From Acidobacteriota bacterium (GTDB taxonomy: Bacteria; Acidobacteriota; Terriglobia; UBA7540): a DNA stretch of 10,530 nucleotides. The notes beneath the pieces were generated by a model. The model searched no databases, was not told the DNA's origin, and saw nothing but the letters and a program-made list of their open reading frames with translations. Positions within the stretch are counted from its first letter, which is position 1. Each line of letters begins with the position of its first letter. The position numbers and the translations under genes were made by a program. The stretch is from contig QHZK01000013.1 in the NCBI GenBank assembly GCA_003224635.1, positions 1 through 10,530 on the forward strand. The letters run 5' to 3'. Positions 4,952 to 10,530 of the stretch are shown here, one piece after another.

Positions 4952-7309
4952 GTGCTCAGTCAAATCGAAAGTCGAAAGTCGAAAGTCCACAGTCAAGTCA
5001 AAAGTCCAAAATCGAAAGTCGAAAGTCAAGCACGGGCGAGTTTCGAAATCGTCCTGCCCGGACTGCTCTCGATCTTGCTGTGTGCAGCCGCCGCGAGCGC
5101 AGCGACGATTCGGGGAACGGTCCTTGACCCCGCCGGTCGCGCTGTACCCGGAGCGCGAGTGAGCTTGCTCGCGCCGCTCACCGTCGTCGAGGAGCGCCAG
5201 ACCGATGCGCAGGGGCGGTATGAGTTCGCCGGCTTGCGCGGCGGGGCGTACAAGCTCGTCGCCAACATGCCGGGGTTTTCGACTGCCTCATCAGAGCTAG
5301 AGGTCAGCGACACGGCAACGGCAACGGCGAACTTGCGCCTCGAAATCAGCGCCGTCGACGAGCGCGTGGTGGTGTCGGCTTCGCTCGTGGGCGCGCTCGC
5401 GCCTGAGATCGGGTCCTCGGTCAGCGTCGTCGATCAAGCCGAAATCAAGGACCGGGGCGCCGAGAGCGTCCTCGACGTGCTGCGCGGAGTCCCCGGCGTT
5501 GAAGTGAACCAGACGGGCCGGCGCGGCGGCGCGACGGGTGTTTTCATCCGCGGGGGCAACTCCGACTATAACCTGGTCATGATCGACGGCATCCAGGCGA
5601 ACCAGTTCGGCGGCGACTTCGACTTTGCTCCGCTCACCGTCGACGGAGTGGACCGCGTGGAAGTCACCCGCGGGCCTCAAAGCGCGCTTTACGGCTCGAA
5701 CGCCGTGGCGGGCGTCGTCAACATCGTCAGCCGGCGCGGCGAAGGTCCCCCGCACTTCTCGGCGCTGGGGGAAGGAGGCAGCTTCACCACGCGCCGCTTT
5801 GCCACCGGCGGCAGCGGCCTCAATCGCGGCCTCATTTGGGCCTACAACCTCTCCCGGCTCGACTCGGGGGGCGTGGTCGCGAATGACAACTACCGCAACC
5901 AGACTGCCTCTCTGAGCCTCGGCTATTCGCGCCGCCCGCGCCGCGAGGCGACGTTCCATTTCTTCGGAAACGCTAATGACGCCGGCGCGCCTGGACCTTT
6001 CGGCTCCGACCCTGACCATCTATATGACACGCCGATTTTCCCGGGCGGCCCAACACCGAGGCAGGTCGGCCTGCTTACTCGCGACAAGCAAAACCTGTTT
6101 GGATATCAGGGAAGCTACACCGAGCAGTTCTCCTCGCGTTTTCGGCAAGTGGTGACGGGAAGCGTAGCCACCAACGATTATCTTTTCATTTCGCCTTTCG
6201 GTGACTCATTCTCCCACAACCTGCGCGCGGCCCTGAACACCCGCAGCGAAATCACCGTATCGAGCAAAGATTTTCTGGTGGGCGGATTCGAGTACAACCG
6301 CGAGCAGATCAAGAATACGTTTATCGCCGATGCGAGCAGCGCGCCGTTCCTGCTGCCGCGCACCAGCCTGGCGTATTTTGCGGAAAACCGCTGGAGCCCC
6401 GGCAGTCGATGGTTCCTGACGACCGGGGTGCGCGTGGACGACATTCGCACGAAGCAACTGCCGCCGGATGGCTTCGGAGCCCGGCCGCTGCTCGCCGCAA
6501 GCTCCGTCGTCAAGGTGAACCCGCGGATTTCGGTCGCCTATCTTCCGCACCAACCGGGTTCGGGGGCCGAGCTTGGCGCCACGCGGCTGCACGGCAGCTT
6601 CGGCACGGGCATCCGCGCGCCGAGCGGCTTCGAGCTGGCCTTCACCAACAATCCTCGTCTGAAGCCGGAGCGGAGCGTCAGTTTCGACTCCGGCGTCGAG
6701 CAGAGGCTCTTTCACGACCGCGCCGTCCTGGACGCGACCTACTTCTACAATCGCTTCGAAGACCAGATTGTGGTCCTGGGCGGCTCGCTGACCAATCTCA
6801 GCACGTTCATTTCGGCCAACCTGGGGAACGCGCGAGCCCAGGGAATGGAGATCTCACTCCGGGTCCAGCCCACGCGCTCGCTCCAGGTTGAAGGCGAATA
6901 CACGCTGCTCAGCACGTCGATCCTGGCGCTGGACGGCGCGAGCCTGGCGTTGTCTCCGTTTCACGTCGGCCAGCCGCTGGTGCGCCGTCCCAAGAATTCC
7001 GGGTTCTACAACCTGACGTGGCGGCACAGGAGCCTGACGCTCAACACCAGCGCCTACATTCGCGGCGCGGTCCTGGACGTGGAGCCAAACGACGGGCTCT
7101 TCGCCTGCACTTTTGGGCTTCCGTGCCTGTTCAACAACAAGGGATATATCAACGCCGGAGCGGGCTTTTCGTACGCGCTGCCGCGCGGATTTGGAATCTA
7201 CGGCCGGCTCAACAATTTCCTCAACCAGAAGTATGAGGAGTCCCTCGGCTTCCCTGCGTCGCACCTGAATTTTCTTGCCGGCGTTCGATTCAGCTTTCCG
7301 GCGGAATGA
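4952..7309 (+). CDS. btuB: BtuB-like TonB-dependent outer-membrane receptor (cobalamin)
   Basis: An outer-membrane receptor of 785 residues. I start it at the GTG at 4952, after GGGAAGGAG with a good spacer. The frame is open to 4724, but that stretch is riboswitch and terminator. Order of parts: an unusual Ser/Lys/Gln-rich n-region (2-29) from a repeat array, hydrophobic signal core (32-50, cut near A-S-A), CarboxypepD_reg-like domain (52-132, GTVLDPAGRAVPGARV...GRYEFAGL), TonB box-like DERVVVSA (136-143), and plug (150-263). The plug carries LRGVPGVEV, FIRGGNSDYNLVMIDG and RGPQSALYGSNAVAGVVNI, which closely follow BtuB. A 22-strand type barrel runs to the C-terminus and ends in aromatic strands (VRFSF). 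The upstream B12 riboswitch makes cobalamin or a related corrinoid the likely ligand. The extra N-terminal domain is absent from enterobacterial BtuB but common in Acidobacteriota and Bacteroidota receptors. Confidence 0.93.
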   Translation: MLSQIESRKSKVHSQVKSPKSKVESQARASFEIVLPGLLSILLCAAAASAATIRGTVLDPAGRAVPGARVSLLAPLTVVEERQTDAQGRYEFAGLRGGAYKLVANMPGFSTASSELEVSDTATATANLRLEISAVDERVVVSASLVGALAPEIGSSVSVVDQAEIKDRGAESVLDVLRGVPGVEVNQTGRRGGATGVFIRGGNSDYNLVMIDGIQANQFGGDFDFAPLTVDGVDRVEVTRGPQSALYGSNAVAGVVNIVSRRGEGPPHFSALGEGGSFTTRRFATGGSGLNRGLIWAYNLSRLDSGGVVANDNYRNQTASLSLGYSRRPRREATFHFFGNANDAGAPGPFGSDPDHLYDTPIFPGGPTPRQVGLLTRDKQNLFGYQGSYTEQFSSRFRQVVTGSVATNDYLFISPFGDSFSHNLRAALNTRSEITVSSKDFLVGGFEYNREQIKNTFIADASSAPFLLPRTSLAYFAENRWSPGSRWFLTTGVRVDDIRTKQLPPDGFGARPLLAASSVVKVNPRISVAYLPHQPGSGAELGATRLHGSFGTGIRAPSGFELAFTNNPRLKPERSVSFDSGVEQRLFHDRAVLDATYFYNRFEDQIVVLGGSLTNLSTFISANLGNARAQGMEISLRVQPTRSLQVEGEYTLLSTSILALDGASLALSPFHVGQPLVRRPKNSGFYNLTWRHRSLTLNTSAYIRGAVLDVEPNDGLFACTFGLPCLFNNKGYINAGAGFSYALPRGFGIYGRLNNFLNQKYEESLGFPASHLNFLAGVRFSFPAE
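4961..5027. repeat. Heptanucleotide array (AAAGTCG-type), translated
   Basis: A 7-base array with the word GTC (or ATC) at 4964, 4971, 4978, 4985, 4992, then 4997, 5004, 5011, 5018 and 5025. The register is exact except for one 5-base step between 4992 and 4997. Unit examples are AAAGTCG (twice in a row), AAAGTCC and ACAGTCA. It begins seven bases after the receptor's GTG, so it is read as the S-Q-I-E-S-R-K-S-K-V-like N-terminal segment. Confidence 0.8.
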
Positions 7310-7377
7310 AGTTGACGTTTGATTGCCAGATCGAGGACTGATCGATAGAGAGGAAAAGGTCAGATCGGGAGGTGACT

Positions 7378-7908
7378 ATGGCATATCTCATCGTACTGCT
7401 CGCGGTCCTGGCGCGCTTCGCGCCGCACGCGCCCAATTTCTCGCCGGTTTTCGGCGCGCTTTTGTTCGGCGGCGCCCGCCTGAAGGGCCGCGACGCCATC
7501 TGGTTCCCGATGGCGTTGCTGGCGCTGAGCGATATCGTGCTGACGACGCAAGTCTACCACCTGCGCCTGGACTGGACGGAACCGGCCCTGTTGGCGGCTT
7601 TTGCCAGCGTCGCGCTGATCGGCCGCTGGCTTAGGGAGCGCGTGTCCGTGCGGACGGTGCTGGCAGCGTCGCTGGTGGGGGCGGTCGCATTTTTCCTGAT
7701 CAGCAACTTCGGGGTCTGGCTCGGCGGGGGGATGTATTCTCCCACGTGGAAGGGGCTGCTCGATTGTTACGCCGCCGGCTTGCCTTTCTTTCGCAACTCG
7801 CTTCTGAGCAGCGTTCTATTCACCGGGCTGCTCTTTGGCTTGTACGAGTTCTACCTGAGGAAACTGGCGCTCGGGAGGTCCGGGGCGTCCGAGGCGCCCA
7901 ACAGTTGA
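7378..7908 (+). CDS. DUF6580-type small integral membrane protein, candidate B12 permease
   Basis: A 176-residue hydrophobic protein with about five to six membrane helices (approximately 1-14, 22-33, 40-58, 67-84, 92-114, 140-160). ATG 7378 is preceded by GGGAGGTGA at ideal spacing, much better than the in-frame GTG six bases earlier. Features I recall from the DUF6580 putative transport family are PNFSPVFGALLFGG (19-32), D52 in ALSDIVL, SNFGVWLGG (109-117), and GLLDCYAAGLPFFRNSLL (127-144). It follows the receptor gene by 68 bases on the same strand, so it should share the riboswitch. Small solitary membrane proteins in B12 loci (for example BtuM, an ECF S-component-like protein) can move cobalamin across the inner membrane, and a similar role here is inference. 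Its 3' end overlaps the convergent DUF71 gene by 93 bases. Confidence 0.82.
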   Translation: MAYLIVLLAVLARFAPHAPNFSPVFGALLFGGARLKGRDAIWFPMALLALSDIVLTTQVYHLRLDWTEPALLAAFASVALIGRWLRERVSVRTVLAASLVGAVAFFLISNFGVWLGGGMYSPTWKGLLDCYAAGLPFFRNSLLSSVLFTGLLFGLYEFYLRKLALGRSGASEAPNS

Positions 7909-8619
7909 GCGCCGCAAGGAACGGTCCCGTTGACGGTCGGAGGCCGGAAGGAGGTCGGCGAAGACGAACCCGTCACGCTCCACGACTTCGCCCGTCTCGA
8001 CCAGGATCGGCGCGCGGAACATGGGTCCGCGACAGGCGTAAGTGTGGAACTCGCCGTTCTCCCCGCAAGGATCAACACCGTTAGGGAGGTCGCTGAGGAA
8101 CTGGGCGTCGAACAAGCGCCCGGCGAAGCTGCGATCGAGCTTGCTCGGATCGACGCAGGTGACATAGGCGCCGAGGCCCGACTCAACCATTTCCTGGGCG
8201 AGCGCCCGAGTATCGAGGCCCCAAAGAGGAAACAACGGTGTGATTCCCGTCGAGGCGAGCTTCTCTTCCCGATACTTGCGGATATCCTCGAGAAACAGGT
8301 CGCCGAACACCATGTGCGTAACCCCCTCGGCGCGCGCCCGGCTGATCGCCGCATCCATGGCCTGTTCGTACGTCGCATTCGGGCAGGGCGACGGGATGGG
8401 GACCGTCACGACCGGCAGGCCCAGGGCCGCCGCTTGCGCGTCGAGCAGGCTCTGGCGCACTGCGTGCATCGCCACACGCGCTGCGGACGCGTTGACGGTG
8501 GTGAGCAGCGCGACGATCTCGACCTGCTGTTGCTGTTGCTTCCGTATCACATGCAGGGCCCAGGCGCTGTCCTTGCCGGTGCTCCACGACATCCACGCTT
8601 TGGGCAATACCGCATTCAT
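7816..8619 (-). CDS. DUF71/COG2102 PP-loop ATPase, candidate B12-salvage enzyme
   Basis: A 267-residue adenine-nucleotide alpha-hydrolase of the DUF71 (diphthine-ammonia ligase-like) family. The PP-loop is SWSTGKDSAWAL (11-22). Other family blocks are VFGDLFLEDIRKYREE (104-119), PLFPLWGLDT (128-137), YVTCVDPSKLD (152-162), and GVDPCGENGEFHTYACRGPMF (about 181-201), containing the conserved G-E-N-G-E-x-H-T. The eukaryotic and archaeal branch amidates diphthine. Bacteria lack diphthamide, and comparative genomics has linked a bacterial DUF71 branch to B12 salvage, which fits the adjacent riboswitch, BtuB-like receptor and DUF6580 gene. The recognisable domain ends near residue 224 (FVFADLLP). 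The last 40 residues are basic and Pro-rich, and most of them are read antisense to the DUF6580 gene. A run of five Gln is at 28-32. The Shine-Dalgarno match is poor. It lies 74 bases downstream of the phosphomutase. Confidence 0.88.
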   Translation of the reverse strand: MNAVLPKAWMSWSTGKDSAWALHVIRKQQQQQVEIVALLTTVNASAARVAMHAVRQSLLDAQAAALGLPVVTVPIPSPCPNATYEQAMDAAISRARAEGVTHMVFGDLFLEDIRKYREEKLASTGITPLFPLWGLDTRALAQEMVESGLGAYVTCVDPSKLDRSFAGRLFDAQFLSDLPNGVDPCGENGEFHTYACRGPMFRAPILVETGEVVERDGFVFADLLPASDRQRDRSLRRSTVGRLGRPGPPERQFPQVELVQAKEQPGE

Positions 8620-8656
8620 TTTAAATTAACGGCCATCCGAATCTCGGTTTCTGTAC

Positions 8657-8691
8657 CCCCGAATCCTGACCCCTGACCCCCGACACCCTGT
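8657..8691. repeat. Heptanucleotide array (CCTGACC-type)
   Basis: Five 7-base units, CCCCGAA, TCCTGAC, CCCTGAC, CCCCGAC, ACCCTGT, fill the gap between the phosphomutase stop (8694) and the DUF71 start (8619). No hairpin is apparent. Register and unit length match the other arrays in the window although the word is different. Confidence 0.65.
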
Positions 8692-8693
8692 TC

Positions 8694-10109
8694 TCACGGG
8701 TTGAACACGAAGGCCTTGACGGACTCGACCAGGCGGTCGAGGAGGGCCTGCGCGGGCGCCTCGCAATAGACGCGCACTACCGGCTCCGTACCCGAGGGCC
8801 GCATCAGCACCCACGACCCGTCGGCGAGGATCATTTTCAGCCCGTCGGTTCGATCGATGCTCGTGACCTTTTGCGAATCAAACTGGTCCCAGTCGCGCTC
8901 GAGCTTGCCAAGCAGTCGCTGTTGGGCGGCGGGCTCGAGAGCCAGGTTGAGGCGCACCGTGTAAACAGGCCCGACCTTCTTGAACAGCGCTTCGATTTGC
9001 TGCTTGACGGAGAGGCTGCGCCGCGCCACCGCCTCGGCGACCAGCAGGCAAGCCAGGATTCCATCCTTCTCCGGCACGTGGCCGCGGATCGTCAGGCCGG
9101 CGCTCTCCTCACCGCCCAGAACGATCTTATCCTGCTTGATGAGTTCCCCGATATACTTGAACCCCACCGGAGTCTGGTAGACAGGAACCTGGTGATACTT
9201 CGCCACGGAGTCGATCAGGTGGGTGGTGGCGACGCTGCGCCCGATGCCGCCGGGAATCTTGCGGACCTCGATCAAGTAGTCGGCGAGCAAGGCCAGAATG
9301 TAATTGGGATGAATCCACGCGCCATCAGCATCCACAATGCCGAAGCGGTCCGCGTCGCCGTCGGTTGAAAGTCCTACGGCGCAGCGCTCGTCCTTCACCA
9401 GAGTTGAAAGCTGGGCGAGGTTGCGCTCGCTCGGGTCCGGACCCACACCCGAGAAAAGCACGTCGCGAAAGTCGTGGATGGTGCGAACGCTGGCCCCGGC
9501 CTCCTTCAGGAGGTCATCGAGGTAGCCGCGGGCGGTACCATAGAGCGGATCGTACGCGATCTTCAGCCTCGCTATGCCGATGGCCCCGAGGTCCACTTTG
9601 CCGCGAATGGCATTGAGGTACGAGGGTCGCGGGTCGGCGGGCTGGCGCAGCGACTGAGCGGCCTTGGGACCTTCGAGCGAGCGTTTGCCGGAGAGCACCT
9701 CGCCGGCCAGGCGCTCGATTTCTCGCGTGGCCTCGGGCAGAGCGGGGGCGCCGTCGGCGCCGGAGAATTTCAAGCCGTTATATTCGGCCGGATTGTGACT
9801 GGCAGTGATGTTGACACCGCCATCCAGACGATTCGAGATGATCTCGTGGGCTAGCGCCGGGGTCGGGTCGGGCCGGGTCGCGACCCGGGTTTCCACTCCG
9901 TGCGAATTGAGCGTTTGGGCCGCTGTGTCCGCAAAGTTTTCCGAAAGAAAGCGAGTGTCGTACCCTACCACGACCCGAGGCCGCTCTGACTTGCTCAGAA
10001 GATAGTGGGCAATGCCGGCCGCGGCGAGGCGGACATTGGCAAAGGTGAAGTTATCGGCAATGACGCCGCGCCAGCCCGAGGTGCGGAATTGAATCGGGTT
10101 GTCCGGCAT
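8694..10109 (-). CDS. Phosphoglucomutase/phosphomannomutase family protein
   Basis: A cytoplasmic alpha-D-phosphohexomutase of 471 residues, the normal size, which interconverts hexose 1-phosphate and hexose 6-phosphate through a bisphosphate intermediate. All four active-site loops are intact: T-A-S-H-N-P (102-107, phosphoserine S104), the Mg site D-G-D-A-D-R (250-255), the sugar-binding loop G-G-E-E-S-A-G (332-338), and the phosphate-binding R-P-S-G-T-E-P (437-443). The N-terminus (FRTSGWRGVI) is also typical. Whether glucose, mannose or glucosamine phosphate is preferred cannot be decided; GEES is usual in glucose/mannose members. The ATG at 10109 has no Shine-Dalgarno sequence, and a good -10 lies nine bases upstream of it. 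It may be cotranscribed with the DUF71 gene 74 bases downstream, but the two have no obvious shared pathway. Confidence 0.95.
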   Translation of the reverse strand: MPDNPIQFRTSGWRGVIADNFTFANVRLAAAGIAHYLLSKSERPRVVVGYDTRFLSENFADTAAQTLNSHGVETRVATRPDPTPALAHEIISNRLDGGVNITASHNPAEYNGLKFSGADGAPALPEATREIERLAGEVLSGKRSLEGPKAAQSLRQPADPRPSYLNAIRGKVDLGAIGIARLKIAYDPLYGTARGYLDDLLKEAGASVRTIHDFRDVLFSGVGPDPSERNLAQLSTLVKDERCAVGLSTDGDADRFGIVDADGAWIHPNYILALLADYLIEVRKIPGGIGRSVATTHLIDSVAKYHQVPVYQTPVGFKYIGELIKQDKIVLGGEESAGLTIRGHVPEKDGILACLLVAEAVARRSLSVKQQIEALFKKVGPVYTVRLNLALEPAAQQRLLGKLERDWDQFDSQKVTSIDRTDGLKMILADGSWVLMRPSGTEPVVRVYCEAPAQALLDRLVESVKAFVFNP

Positions 10110-10118
10110 GGCGGCACT

Positions 10119-10148
10119 ATTGTATCTTGTGGGTCAAAGGGCTTGCAA
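10119..10148 (-). promoter_or_regulatory. Probable promoter of the phosphomutase gene
   Basis: Read on the minus strand, TTGCAA (10148-10143), an 18-base spacer and TACAAT (10124-10119, five of six consensus bases) form a sigma-70-like promoter. The -10 ends nine bases before the ATG at 10109, so the transcript would have almost no 5' untranslated region, in keeping with the missing Shine-Dalgarno sequence. Confidence 0.45.
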
Positions 10149-10286
10149 CTGGGGTTCGAATGTCCTTTGGAACCTGCGTGAGGAGCAAATCTTGCTTGAA
10201 CTTTGGTCGCCTTAAGGTATTCTGCCTGCAAGGTTGCGGAAAGACGGCGCTGGTAGGGAGCTTTCCGGAGTGTGGGAGACATGGGT

Positions 10287-10530
10287 ATGCAAATCCCTCG
10301 GAGGTATCTAAATGCATCGATCATCTTTCCTTGCGCAGGCGCTTCTCGTTTCCTCCGTGGGTGCCTTCACCCAACAACCTCAACTGACTCGCAGACACTG
10401 CGAGCTTTGCTCACAGAGGTCCGCGGACTGAGGCAGGATTTGCAGAGCACTACCCTAGCGGCACAAAGAGCACAGATCCTCGTCTACCGCGTTCAAGTCC
10501 GGGAAGCAGCCACCGCGCGCGCGGTGCAAC
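10287..10530 (+). CDS. Coiled-coil secreted-type hypothetical protein, 3'-truncated, probably frameshifted
   Basis: The gene runs off the right edge. From about 10386 the frame reads DSQTLRALLTEVRGLRQDLQ and then a heptad-like, Gln/Ala/Arg-rich segment up to the window end. This is a coiled-coil pattern I associate with uncharacterised exported proteins of Acidobacteriota. In this frame the only upstream starts are ATG 10281/10287, and the first 33 residues look unnatural (Cys/Arg/Pro-rich). In a neighbouring frame, ATG 10312 has a strong GGAGG site seven bases upstream and encodes a convincing signal peptide (MHRSSFLAQALLVSSVGAFTQQ), but that frame stops at 10429-10431. The likeliest reading is one gene starting at 10312 with a single-base indel near 10365-10385, by mutation or sequencing error. 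The function is unknown. Confidence 0.55.
   Translation, partial: MQIPRRYLNASIIFPCAGASRFLRGCLHPTTSTDSQTLRALLTEVRGLRQDLQSTTLAAQRAQILVYRVQVREAATARAVQ

Noticed and set aside
4961..5027. CRISPR-like repetition
   Set aside because: The unit is only 7 bases with no unique spacers; this is a short tandem repeat.
5297..6019. 240-codon minus-strand ORF within the TonB receptor
   Set aside because: Antisense shadow of the plug and first barrel strands; no motifs or ribosome-binding site.
8522..8540. Trinucleotide CAG/CAA run in the DUF71 gene encoding five glutamines
   Set aside because: Short and in frame within a plausible linker region; too small to call a regulatory or disease-type repeat.
10140..10180. 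tRNA-like GGGGTTCGAATG near the right end
   Set aside because: The flanking bases do not form a T-stem (CTGGG versus TGTCC), and no acceptor or anticodon arm is found around it.

Overview
The window looks like a chromosomal fragment of an uncultured, GC-rich, Gram-negative bacterium, most likely an Acidobacteriota member. The main reasons are a secreted VWFA protein of the acidobacterial VWFA-related type (2319-3551), an outer-membrane TonB-dependent receptor with a CarboxypepD_reg-like domain in front of its plug, and a right-edge coiled-coil secreted-type protein of a kind I associate with that phylum. There are no RNA genes for translation, no insertion sequences and no CRISPR array.

Layout. 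1-164 is the 3' end of an EamA/DMT permease (+). It converges on a minus-strand pair: a short-chain dehydrogenase (282-1055) and a zinc-type cation diffusion facilitator (1112-2044). The VWFA protein follows on the plus strand, then a tightly overlapping two-gene cassette (3680-3886 and 3846-4397) made of a small basic protein and an AbiEii-like minimal nucleotidyltransferase.

The most informative part is 4539-8619, which reads as a vitamin B12 acquisition and salvage locus. A TTGACA-type promoter leads into a full cobalamin riboswitch aptamer (about 4596-4793) and then an intrinsic terminator (4839-4884). Next come a BtuB-like TonB-dependent receptor starting at a GTG (4952-7309), a DUF6580-type small membrane protein (7378-7908) and, convergent with it, a DUF71/COG2102 PP-loop ATPase (7816-8619). 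This implies regulated B12 uptake across the outer membrane, a candidate inner-membrane permease, and a candidate salvage enzyme. No BtuCDF ABC transporter is visible. The 5' arm of the terminator can pair equally well with a 9-base word inside the aptamer that is repeated in the terminator's 3' arm, which suggests how the switch works.

Downstream are a phosphoglucomutase/phosphomannomutase (8694-10109, minus) that may be read from a nearly leaderless mRNA, and a truncated, probably frameshifted gene at the right edge.

A theme across the window is short arrays with a 7-base period in the spacers (1094-1135, 2103-2137, 2191-2260, 4961-5027, 8657-8691). Each has its own consensus. One is translated as the N-terminal region of the TonB receptor and another encodes the last residues and stop codon of the cation transporter.
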